A DNA stretch of 64,000 nt from Chitinophaga eiseniae. GTDB lineage: Bacteria; Bacteroidota; Bacteroidia; Chitinophagales; Chitinophagaceae. The notes beneath the pieces were generated by a model. That model was not told the DNA's origin. It searched no databases and saw only the letters and a program-made list of their open reading frames with translations. A program made the position numbers and the translations under genes. Where the stretch lies: contig NZ_JABAHZ010000007.1 in assembly GCF_012641265.1 (NCBI RefSeq), forward strand, positions 62,001 to 126,000. Direction: 5' to 3'. Below are positions 16,389-23,486 of the stretch, in pieces. The first letter of the stretch is position 1. Each line of letters starts with the position of its first letter.

Positions 16389-17168
16389 ATGGCTTTTTCT
16401 TTTTTACAATATACCGTGAGTGACCGGGTGGCCACCATTGCCCTGAATCGTCCGGAGAAGCGTAATGCGCTGAATGGCTTACTGGTAGCGGAGCTTAGGG
16501 AGTCATTCCGGGCTGCTGCCGCCGATGATGCCGTTAAAGTGGTGGTATTGAAGGGAAATGGGGAAGCATTTTGTGCGGGGGCTGACCTGGAATATTTGCA
16601 GCAACTGCAGCAAAATACCTATGATGAAAATCTCACCGATTCCCGGGAGCTGATGCAGCTATTCCGGGAGATTTACGAACTTGACAAGATAGTAATAGCC
16701 CAGGTAGAAGGGCATGCCGTGGCCGGTGGCTGCGGACTTGTAACACTGTGCGATCTGAGTTATGCCGTACCATCGGCCCTGCTGGGATATACCGAAGTGA
16801 AAATCGGCTTCATTCCAGCATTGGTAGCGGTTTTCCTGGTAAGAAAAATAGGGGAGGGGCGCTCGAGGGAGTTGTTATTGACCGGGAAGCTGGTAACGGC
16901 CGAAAAAGCGGCTACCGATGGCCTAATTACAGGGGTGATACCCGCCGGTGAAATAGCTGCTCATGTGGCCAAAGTGGCTACCAGTCTATGTACAGAAGCA
17001 TCTGCCAATTCCCTGAAAGTAACCAAAAAATTGATTGGCACAGTGTTGGACTTACCATTACAAGACGGGCTGTTGCATGCGGCAGAATTGAACGCTGCCA
17101 CCCGTGGACATGAAGATTGCAAACGCGGAATAGCCGCTTTTTTGAATAAGGAAAAGCTTATCTGGTAG
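16389..17168 (+). CDS. Enoyl-CoA hydratase/isomerase family protein
   Basis: This is a crotonase-fold enzyme of 259 residues. The ATG at 16389 is used; an in-frame TTG 6 nt upstream is ignored. The oxyanion-hole segments are EAFCAGADLEYL and EGHAVAGGCGLVTLCD. The position of the first catalytic glutamate of classical hydratases (GGCE) is glycine here, while the second glutamate is present in GYTEVKIGFIPA. That pattern is common in Bacteroidota methylglutaconyl-CoA hydratase-like proteins, so leucine degradation is a possible role. No other acyl-CoA genes are adjacent. Confidence 0.85.
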   Translation: MAFSFLQYTVSDRVATIALNRPEKRNALNGLLVAELRESFRAAAADDAVKVVVLKGNGEAFCAGADLEYLQQLQQNTYDENLTDSRELMQLFREIYELDKIVIAQVEGHAVAGGCGLVTLCDLSYAVPSALLGYTEVKIGFIPALVAVFLVRKIGEGRSRELLLTGKLVTAEKAATDGLITGVIPAGEIAAHVAKVATSLCTEASANSLKVTKKLIGTVLDLPLQDGLLHAAELNAATRGHEDCKRGIAAFLNKEKLIW

Positions 17169-17217
17169 CTGGTTTTATTGACCATGGCCAGCTGTCACTG
17201 AATAAACACACCACACT

Positions 17218-17865
17218 ATGTCATACCGGTTGTTATTAACTGTTGTTTTCCTGTACCTCTCAGGTACATTGATGGCGCAACGTACTGTTTCGGATGCTAA
17301 GATTGTTTATAAAATGGAGCTGCCTCCCGAGCAGCTGCAAATGGATGCCATGCTGGAGGGTAGCACTTTTACACAATACATGCGCGGGCCCATGAGCAGG
17401 ATAGATATGAACTTTAACATTGTTCATTATACTTACCTGATCAACAGCCGAACAGAAACCATGACCACCCTGATAGACCAGCATGGTAACAAATACCTGA
17501 TCCGCGCCAGTAAAGATCAGTATGAGAAGGATTTGAAACAGTATGAAAACGTACAATTTAAAGACCAGGCTGAAACCAAGCAGATAGCGGGATATGCGTG
17601 CAGAAGGGCCATAGGAACTATGCCAGATGGGCAGACTTTCGAGGTATACTATGCCGTAGATCTGATACCCGAAAACAGGCAGTATAACCGTCGTTTTGTA
17701 AACCTGAAGGGTATTCCGCTGGAGTTTGAAATTGTGACCAAAACGGGGGCTAAAACCCGCGTTATTGCTACAAAAATAGAGCTATATCCCATTCCTGCTT
17801 CTTATTTTGATGTGCCTAAAACGGGGTATAAAGAGGTTAGCCAGGAAGAACTGAAAAAGATGTAA
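17218..17865 (+). CDS. Secreted protein, DUF4412-like
   Basis: The 215-residue protein has a signal peptide ending near LSGTLMAQ. The mature part begins with a short strand, SDAKIVYKMELP, and has repeated strand-turn segments such as MRGPMSRIDMNF and QIAGYACRRAIGTMPDGQ. This layout resembles periplasmic DUF4412/GLPGLI-type proteins of Bacteroidota, whose function is unknown. It follows the enoyl-CoA hydratase by 49 bp and may share its transcript. A long hairpin lies just downstream. Confidence 0.6.
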   Translation: MSYRLLLTVVFLYLSGTLMAQRTVSDAKIVYKMELPPEQLQMDAMLEGSTFTQYMRGPMSRIDMNFNIVHYTYLINSRTETMTTLIDQHGNKYLIRASKDQYEKDLKQYENVQFKDQAETKQIAGYACRRAIGTMPDGQTFEVYYAVDLIPENRQYNRRFVNLKGIPLEFEIVTKTGAKTRVIATKIELYPIPASYFDVPKTGYKEVSQEELKKM

Positions 17866-17871
17866 AGAAAA

Positions 17872-17909
17872 GGGCCGGTTAAAAAGTTGTGAAACTTTTT
17901 AACCGGCCC
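17872..17909. terminator. Long hairpin between convergent genes
   Basis: GGGCCGGTTAAAAAGTT pairs with AACTTTTTAACCGGCCC around a 4-nt loop, a 17-bp perfect stem. It probably terminates transcription from both sides, although no extended T-run follows. Confidence 0.7.
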
Positions 17910-17938
17910 ATATTGTAATTGAAGAAACGTAAAGTTTA

Positions 17939-18358
17939 TTACCCTTTCTTAAGTGGCAGTATAATCTGCAACTTCTGAAAATTCATATTTCCAGGCGGTT
18001 GAGACTGCACCTGTACGTTGGAAGGAACTACATAAGTAACATTTCCTCTTGTATAGGTGGTTACCGCTTTTAAGTTGATCAAACTATTATAGTTGCTATT
18101 GCTGGGAGCAGTAAACTTAAAGTCTGAGCTGAAGGTACCGGAATACCGGTAAGCTGCGTCGAGGCCCAGGTTGGTTTTAGGCATAGCAGTATTCAACACA
18201 AAGTGCTGATTGTCTGCTGCTTTTTTCGTTTTGTCCTTATTATTGTCAGAAGGCAAAAAATTACTGTTTGCCAACACGCTGAGCGAGAAGAACGCCAGCG
18301 CGCCTGCCAACAAGCAAGACAACGAAAAAGTCCGTGATATGTATTTTTTCGTTTTCAT
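17939..18358 (-). CDS. Hypothetical secreted protein
   Basis: This is a 139-residue protein starting MKTKKYISRTFSL. The in-frame start 42 nt upstream is rejected because it lies across the promoter box. It has a long signal peptide (to about residue 30), then a charged linker (NNKDKTKKAADN), then a domain with SGTFSSDFKFTAPSNSNYNS and a C-terminal MNFQKLQIILPLKKG. No family is recognised. A TACATTTG box lies 7 nt upstream of the start, so the mRNA leader would be almost absent. Confidence 0.6.
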   Translation of the reverse strand: MKTKKYISRTFSLSCLLAGALAFFSLSVLANSNFLPSDNNKDKTKKAADNQHFVLNTAMPKTNLGLDAAYRYSGTFSSDFKFTAPSNSNYNSLINLKAVTTYTRGNVTYVVPSNVQVQSQPPGNMNFQKLQIILPLKKG

Positions 18359-18365
18359 TGTATAA

Positions 18366-18373
18366 CAAATGTA
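18366..18373 (-). promoter_or_regulatory. -7 box 7 nt from the start codon
   Basis: The minus strand reads TACATTTG, an exact match to TAnnTTTG, with only 7 nt before the start of the hypothetical secreted protein. Confidence 0.5.
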
Positions 18374-18495
18374 CAAACTTCTGAATATATCCGATAACAT
18401 ATTCTTAACGCAAGATACGAAGAAATCACAAAGAATTGTTAAAAAATATTTAAAAAGCTTGTTTTCGCTCCATATTTTGTCATAGATAAAAGTAC

Positions 18496-18503
18496 TATAT
18501 TTA
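18496..18503 (+). promoter_or_regulatory. Near-consensus -7 box of the TPR gene
   Basis: TATATTTA differs from TAnnTTTG in the last base and lies 5 nt before the start codon. TTTG is found 16 nt upstream of it. Confidence 0.35.
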
Positions 18504-18508
18504 CAGTA

Positions 18509-19930
18509 ATGAGTAAAGACTTTTCATTTTTAAACGAGGATTTTGATGATCTGAGAGACTTGTTGCAGCAGTTTGAAAACCTCCGGGCAGGTAAGTCTCA
18601 TTCTTTTTTGGACGAAGATTCATTTGAGCAGATCATAGACTATTATGACGAGCATGACGAAATGCCGATCGCATTACAGGCCGCAGAAATAGCCATCGAA
18701 CAGTTTCCTTATTCCTCCACACTACTACTAAAGAAGGCCAACTTACTGATAGAAACCAAGAAGTACAAAGAAGCATTGGATTTATTGGACAAAGCAGAAG
18801 TACTGGACCGCACTGATATTAATCTATACATTTTACAGACAGATGTTTACCTGGCGCTAAATCAGCACCAGAAGGCTGCTGCTGTGCTGGAAGAACAGAT
18901 AGAGCAGTTTTCCGGCGACGACAGAACAGAGTTGTTGCTCGAGCTGGCAGATGTATATGATGACTGGGAGGAATTTGAGAAAGTGTTTGATTGCCTGAAG
19001 ATGGCGCTGGAGTATGACCCCAACAATGAGGAAGCCCTGCACAAGATCTGTTTCTGGACAGAGTTTACGGGCCGAAACGAGGAAAGTATCCGTTTACATA
19101 CCGCTATTATAGACGAACATCCTTTTAATCAGCTGGCTTGGTTCAACCTGGGTACGGCTTTCCAGGGATTGAAGCTATATGAGAAAGCCATCGACGCTTA
19201 CCAGTATGCCGTAGCCATCGATGAAAAATTTGATTATGCTTATCGCAATATGGGTGATGCCTATATCCGTTTGCGTAAGTATGCTGATGCCATCGAAGTA
19301 TTACAGAAACACCTGGAAATAGCGAAGCCGGAGGATGTGATCTATGAGGCCATCGGGCATTGTTATGAGCGGCAACGCAAATTTACCCAGGCCCGTTACT
19401 ATTACCGGAAAGCATCGCATCTGAGCCCCAATGATGATAAGTTGTACTATAAGATTGCGGTGGCTTATATGATGGAGTCTAATTGGGACAATGCTGTTAA
19501 ATCGTTACTGAGTGCATTGAAAATAAATAAAACCAACGCTGAATACAATATGAGCCTGGGTGAATGCTACCTGGAGCTGGGAAAGAATAAAGATGCCCTG
19601 GTTCATTTCATGAACGCAGTGCGTACCCGGCCCAAGAGTGCTGTTACCTGGCAAACACTCCTGAAAGGCTTGTATGTATCCGGATTTATGGAGGAGGCCC
19701 TGGTACAACTCTCTATCGCAGAGGAAAAGGCCGGACGTAAACCCATATTCATGTATTACCGGGCTGCTATCCTGATAGCCATGGGGAAAACCAAAGAAGG
19801 GTTGTTGCACCTGGAAACGGCGCTGCAACAGGCCCCAAAAATTGTGAAAAAGCTGGTAGAACTTGATCCTGCTGTATTACAACATGTTAGTGTGGTGGAT
19901 TTGATCGCACAATACCGCCGTAAACGTTAA
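18509..19930 (+). CDS. Tetratricopeptide repeat protein
   Basis: This is a 473-residue protein without a signal peptide, acidic at the N-terminus (LNEDFDDLRDLLQQFENL). It contains about nine or ten TPR-like units, for example LAWFNLGTAFQGLKLYEKAI, YAYRNMGDAYIRLRKYADAI and AEYNMSLGECYLELGKNKDA, each with the small-large-G-A-Y pattern. TPR proteins are scaffolds for protein-protein contacts. The cytoplasmic partner is not indicated by the neighbours, and the gene appears monocistronic. Confidence 0.85.
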   Translation: MSKDFSFLNEDFDDLRDLLQQFENLRAGKSHSFLDEDSFEQIIDYYDEHDEMPIALQAAEIAIEQFPYSSTLLLKKANLLIETKKYKEALDLLDKAEVLDRTDINLYILQTDVYLALNQHQKAAAVLEEQIEQFSGDDRTELLLELADVYDDWEEFEKVFDCLKMALEYDPNNEEALHKICFWTEFTGRNEESIRLHTAIIDEHPFNQLAWFNLGTAFQGLKLYEKAIDAYQYAVAIDEKFDYAYRNMGDAYIRLRKYADAIEVLQKHLEIAKPEDVIYEAIGHCYERQRKFTQARYYYRKASHLSPNDDKLYYKIAVAYMMESNWDNAVKSLLSALKINKTNAEYNMSLGECYLELGKNKDALVHFMNAVRTRPKSAVTWQTLLKGLYVSGFMEEALVQLSIAEEKAGRKPIFMYYRAAILIAMGKTKEGLLHLETALQQAPKIVKKLVELDPAVLQHVSVVDLIAQYRRKR

Positions 19931-19968
19931 CCAATGTTATTTACTTTAATAAAATAAAGTATACTTCT

Positions 19969-19976
19969 TATTTTTG
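19969..19976 (+). promoter_or_regulatory. -7 box upstream of a 24-codon ORF and the sulfolactate gene
   Basis: TATTTTTG is an exact TAnnTTTG match. The first ATG downstream belongs to a 24-codon ORF (18 nt away), and the next gene starts 134 nt away. Confidence 0.5.
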
Positions 19977-19994
19977 CGCCGGCTTTTAATTGTC

Positions 19995-20069
19995 ATGAAC
20001 AAAAGTCAACAGTATTTCCGGTTATTAAAATTGCATCTACGCTATCCCGAAGTGCCTGGCGAATATTAG
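19995..20069 (+). CDS. Possible 24-residue leader peptide
   Basis: The ORF encodes MNKSQQYFRLLKLHLRYPEV followed by PGEY and a stop. It starts 18 nt after a promoter box and ends 41 nt before the phosphosulfolactate synthase gene. It could be a leader peptide, a small protein or a chance ORF. The basic, aromatic-rich composition gives no family match. Confidence 0.25.
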   Translation: MNKSQQYFRLLKLHLRYPEVPGEY

Positions 20070-20110
20070 CATGTGTTTTACTGACCAATAAGAAGATAAA
20101 AATATTTCAA

Positions 20111-20875
20111 ATGAATTTTAATCTGACACAAATCCCGGAAAGGACACTGAAGCCCCGTACGCATGGATTAACCATGGTAATGGACAAGGGGCTGAGTTTG
20201 GAAGAAGCACGAAATTTTTTATCTGCTGCAGGCCCTCACATCGATATCCTTAAACTTGGCTTTGGCACTGCTTTCGTTACGCCCAACCTGCGCGCAAAAA
20301 TTGAATTGTATCAATCGGCCAACATTCCTGTATACTTTGGCGGAACCCTGTTTGAAGCCTTTGTAATCCGCAACCAGTTTGAGGAATATATCAACGTGGT
20401 AAAAGATTATGGTATCAGCTACATGGAAGTTTCAGACGGTTCTATCATTATTCCCCATGCTGAAAAATGCGGGTATATTGAAAAACTGTCGAAAGTAGGA
20501 CTGGTATTGAGCGAAGTAGGATCAAAAGACGCAGAACACATCATCCCCCCTTATAAATGGATTGAACTGATGAGTGCTGAACTGTCGGCCGGTGCTACCT
20601 ACGTAATTGCAGAAGCCCGCGAGAGCGGTAACGTTGGTATTTATCGCGGTAGTGGTGAAGTGCGTGAAGGACTGGTACAGGAAATCCTGACTAAGATACC
20701 TGCCGAAAAAATTATCTGGGAGGCGCCTCAGAAAGCGCAACAGCTCTATTTCCTGGAACTGGTAGGCTGCAATGCCAACCTCGGTAACCTGGCTCCCAAT
20801 GAGGTGATTTCACTGGAAGCCATGCGTGTAGGGCTGAGAGGAGATACGTTTAACCTGTTTCTCGACAGAGAATAA
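20111..20875 (+). CDS. Phosphosulfolactate synthase family protein
   Basis: ComA-type enzymes add sulfite to phosphoenolpyruvate to make phosphosulfolactate. The 254-residue TIM-barrel protein carries the family pattern: GLTMVMDKGL near the N-terminus, IDILKLGFGTAF, VYFGGTLFEAF, ISYMEVSDGSI, and the C-terminal ANLGNLAPNEVISLEAMRVG. In methanogens the product feeds coenzyme M. Bacteroidota make no coenzyme M, so a role in sulfonate metabolism such as cysteate or sulfonolipid precursor supply is an inference. No other sulfolactate-pathway gene is next to it. Confidence 0.8.
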   Translation: MNFNLTQIPERTLKPRTHGLTMVMDKGLSLEEARNFLSAAGPHIDILKLGFGTAFVTPNLRAKIELYQSANIPVYFGGTLFEAFVIRNQFEEYINVVKDYGISYMEVSDGSIIIPHAEKCGYIEKLSKVGLVLSEVGSKDAEHIIPPYKWIELMSAELSAGATYVIAEARESGNVGIYRGSGEVREGLVQEILTKIPAEKIIWEAPQKAQQLYFLELVGCNANLGNLAPNEVISLEAMRVGLRGDTFNLFLDRE

Positions 20876-20897
20876 CTGCCATAACAAGTCATTCAGC

Positions 20898-20954
20898 AAG
20901 ATCCTGGGGAACGAAGATTATTGTCCGCAATAATTTCAGGTTCTCCAGGATCTT
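20898..20954. terminator. Nested stem-loop after the sulfolactate gene
   Basis: AAGATCCTGGGGAAC pairs with GTTCTCCAGGATCTT, and an inner ATTATTG/CAATAAT helix sits in the loop. It begins 22 bp after the stop. The T-run is weak, so it may be a 3'-end structure as much as a terminator. Confidence 0.5.
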
Positions 20955-21001
20955 CCTACTTATAATAAGATATTGTCCGTAGTATTTATAATTATAGTTT
21001 C

Positions 21002-21736
21002 ATGAAGATGTATGGACTTATTGGCTATCCGCTTAGCCATTCTTTTTCAAAGGGTTTTTTTAAGGAGAAGTTTGAAAAGGAAAACATCACTGGTTGCCAG
21101 TATGAAAATTATCCCATACCCGGTATTACGGAGTTTACCACTTTGCTGGAAGAACATCCGCAGCTACAGGGTTTAAATGTAACCATTCCCTATAAAGAAG
21201 TGGTGATTCCTTTCCTGGACGAGCTAAGCGATGCGGCCGCACGTATTGGCGCTGTAAACTGCATTCACTTTAACGGTGGAAAGAAAACAGGATATAATAC
21301 CGACGTGATCGGGTTTACGAAATCATTGCAACCGTTGCTGCAACCACATCATACCCAGGCTTTGGTACTGGGTACCGGCGGCGCCGCCAAGGCTATTATG
21401 TATGCATTGGAACAACTGGGTATTACCTATACCATAGTGAGCCGCCGGCCGGAAAATGGCGCCATTGCCTATGAGGCGCTGGATCAGGCTACCATGGAGG
21501 CGCACACCGTGATTGTGAATACTACGCCGCTGGGTATGTATCCCAAAGTAGATACCTTCCCCGAAATACCTTATCAATACCTCAGTTCCAGGCATCTGCT
21601 GTACGACCTGGTATACAACCCTGCAGAAACGGCCTTCCTGCAAAAGGGTGCAGCGCAGGGAGCTACCATTAAAAATGGGCATGAAATGCTGATACTACAG
21701 GCAGAGGCATCCTGGGAAATATGGAATAAAGCATAA
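21002..21736 (+). CDS. aroE: Shikimate dehydrogenase
   Basis: This enzyme reduces 3-dehydroshikimate to shikimate with NADPH in aromatic amino acid synthesis. At 244 residues it is slightly shorter than the E. coli enzyme. The substrate loop YPLSHSFSKGFF, the catalytic lysine in LNVTIPYKEVV and the NADP motif VLGTGGAAKAI are all present, as is NGHEMLILQAEASWEIW at the C-terminus. The gene is alone, flanked by stem-loops. The 3' side contains a dispersed intergenic repeat. Confidence 0.93.
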   Translation: MKMYGLIGYPLSHSFSKGFFKEKFEKENITGCQYENYPIPGITEFTTLLEEHPQLQGLNVTIPYKEVVIPFLDELSDAAARIGAVNCIHFNGGKKTGYNTDVIGFTKSLQPLLQPHHTQALVLGTGGAAKAIMYALEQLGITYTIVSRRPENGAIAYEALDQATMEAHTVIVNTTPLGMYPKVDTFPEIPYQYLSSRHLLYDLVYNPAETAFLQKGAAQGATIKNGHEMLILQAEASWEIWNKA

Positions 21737-21754
21737 AGCCGAAAGCTTAAAGCA
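21735..21754. repeat. Dispersed intergenic element AAAGCCGAAAGCTTAAAGCA
   Basis: This 20-bp sequence begins at the aroE stop codon and recurs almost unchanged at 47511-47530 and inverted at 47588-47607, with degenerate arms at 31317-31328 and 31340-31351. Confidence 0.6.
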
Positions 21755-21762
21755 TAAAGTTA

Positions 21763-21816
21763 TTGAGGCGAATAATCTCCGCGATTTTTAAATATTCGCA
21801 AAGATCATTCGCCTCA
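21763..21816. terminator. Stem-loop between aroE and the methyltransferase
   Basis: TTGAGGCGAATAATCT pairs with AGATCATTCGCCTCAA with one mismatch around an AT-rich loop. The genes are convergent, so it may serve both. Confidence 0.65.
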
Positions 21817-21835
21817 ACAGCTTTTTACTTAGTGC

Positions 21836-22633
21836 CTATATTGGCTTAATCATATAATACACGCAGGTGGTGACAAAGTTCCTGAAGAAAGGAATGGCCG
21901 CAATGGGCTTCCACTGTACTCTTGCGCTGACGCCGAATTTATATTTATAAATAGGATTAATCAGGTAAAATCTGCGTTGTGTAATTTTATATTGCTGACG
22001 TTTTACGATACGTTCAAACCGTTCGATGGAAATGCCGGTAGATTTTACGTCCATCAGGTCTACAACCACATCATCTCCTTCTCCGAATAACCGCAAAACA
22101 CCTTTATATAAGGGTTTTGGCAACAGGTGGATATAAGGCACCATGCTGAGGAATTTGTTGGCGCAAATCTGCTGATGTCCTCCGTGTGGCATATACCAGG
22201 GTGGAAAACCAAAATACACTTGTCCGCGGGGAGTGAGTAATTGTTTCAGGTGGCCAATGATTTTTTCCTGGTCAGGAATATGTTCAATGGCATCTTTCAG
22301 AATAATTACATCAAAAGAGTGGCGGAATTCTCCCAGGAAATCAAGGTCATAGATGTTTTTGGCAATTAGTTTTAATTGTCCACCTTCCAGGTATTTATGG
22401 AGGAAGCTTTTGGCCAGTTCTATCCGGTCGGGTGCGAGGTCTACGCCTACGCAGTGGCAGCCTTTTTCCAGGAGAGGAGTCAATACTCCGCCCTCGCCAC
22501 ATCCTACCTCCATTACCCGGAGGCCTTCCAGTTGCGGAAACTCCAGTTGTATGAATGGCAGCACGTAGTCGCGCGAATTATCTACCTGTTGCTGATGCCG
22601 TAGCGTTGCGTCTTTGTGATGTTCTAATGCCAT
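21836..22633 (-). CDS. Class I SAM-dependent methyltransferase
   Basis: The 265-residue protein has the Rossmann-type methyltransferase core. Motif I is VMEVGCGEGG at about residues 40-49, then GVDLAPDRIELAKS (motif II acid), DVIILKDAIEHIPDQ (post-motif with the EHI signature of UbiE/COQ5-like enzymes), and HLKQLLTPRGQVYFGFPPWY. The substrate is not evident. The C-terminal part is basic and contains KITQRRFYLINPIYKYKFG, as seen in enzymes linked to surface polysaccharide or lipid modification. The start is the annotated ATG, with no closer alternative. Confidence 0.8.
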   Translation of the reverse strand: MALEHHKDATLRHQQQVDNSRDYVLPFIQLEFPQLEGLRVMEVGCGEGGVLTPLLEKGCHCVGVDLAPDRIELAKSFLHKYLEGGQLKLIAKNIYDLDFLGEFRHSFDVIILKDAIEHIPDQEKIIGHLKQLLTPRGQVYFGFPPWYMPHGGHQQICANKFLSMVPYIHLLPKPLYKGVLRLFGEGDDVVVDLMDVKSTGISIERFERIVKRQQYKITQRRFYLINPIYKYKFGVSARVQWKPIAAIPFFRNFVTTCVYYMIKPI

Positions 22634-22678
22634 GAATCTGAAAATTCCGTGAATTTAGTAAAAAGAGACTAGTTTTCT

Positions 22679-22780
22679 GCTTTTAGATATTAGCTTTTCA
22701 TCATTTGTAAGTGTCTGTCAGGTCGTAAAACATGGCTATAACAGCATTACAGGTGGCTGAAAGCTAATGGTGATTAGCTA
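22679..22780. repeat. Inverted repeat upstream of truB
   Basis: GCTTTTAGATATTAGCTTTTCA (22679-22700) is imperfectly complementary to TGAAAGCTAATGGTGATTAGC near 22758-22778. The sequence resembles the accB-accC spacer palindrome. Confidence 0.45.
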
Positions 22781-22786
22781 TCTTTG
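22779..22786 (+). promoter_or_regulatory. -7 box 4 nt from the truB start
   Basis: TATCTTTG matches TAnnTTTG exactly and is separated from the ATG by CGCC only. The mRNA would be leaderless if this is the promoter. Confidence 0.6.
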
Positions 22787-22790
22787 CGCC

Positions 22791-23486
22791 ATGCAAACAA
22801 ACGAAATAGTTAATTACCAGGAAGGAGCGGTTATATTGATTAATAAGCCTTTGACATGGACATCCTTTGATGTAGTACGTAAGATCAGGAACCTCACCAA
22901 AGCTAAGATCGGACATGCGGGAACATTGGATCCCCTGGCTACGGGCCTGCTGATTTGCTGTACTGGAAAAATGACCAAAAAAATCAATGAATACCAGGCG
23001 CAGGAAAAGGAATATACCGGCACGTTTACGTTGGGTGCTACCACGCCTACCTTTGATAAAGAATCTGAACCAGAGAATTTTAAAGATATTGCTCACCTCG
23101 ATGAAGCGGCCATCATAGCGGGTACCCGGCCATTTATCGGTGAAATTATGCAATTACCACCTATTCATTCTGCTATTAAACAAAATGGTAAGCCTATTTA
23201 CCTGTTGGCCCGTAAGGGAGTGGATGTAAAGGTGGAGCCCCGTAAGTTAACGATTACCGCGTTTGAGATCACTAAAATTGAGCTGCCGGAAGTACACTTC
23301 AGAGTGGTTTGCAGTACGGGTACGTATATACGCTCACTAGCTAATGATTATGGCGCCGCGCTCGGCTGTGGCGCTTACCTGAGCAGCCTTTGCAGAACCC
23401 GTATCGGTGATTTTAAGCTTACAGATGCTACTGATATGGAAGATTTTATTGTGGCTAATACCGTCCCTAAAACGGATAACCAATAG
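22791..23486 (+). CDS. truB: tRNA pseudouridine-55 synthase
   Basis: TruB makes pseudouridine at position 55 in the T-loop of nearly all tRNAs. The 231-residue form starting MQTNEIVNYQEG is chosen, because the longer frame would run through the promoter box. The catalytic aspartate lies in KIGHAGTLDPLATGLL, preceded by NKPLTWTSFDVV, and the RNA-contact segment is STGTYIRSLANDYG. No C-terminal PUA domain is present, which is common outside Proteobacteria. The 3' end overlaps the convergent tamL-like gene by 20 nt. Confidence 0.95.
   Translation: MQTNEIVNYQEGAVILINKPLTWTSFDVVRKIRNLTKAKIGHAGTLDPLATGLLICCTGKMTKKINEYQAQEKEYTGTFTLGATTPTFDKESEPENFKDIAHLDEAAIIAGTRPFIGEIMQLPPIHSAIKQNGKPIYLLARKGVDVKVEPRKLTITAFEITKIELPEVHFRVVCSTGTYIRSLANDYGAALGCGAYLSSLCRTRIGDFKLTDATDMEDFIVANTVPKTDNQ

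Noticed and set aside
20111..20875. Coenzyme M biosynthesis locus
   Set aside because: No other ComB/C/D/E genes are present, and the host type does not make coenzyme M.
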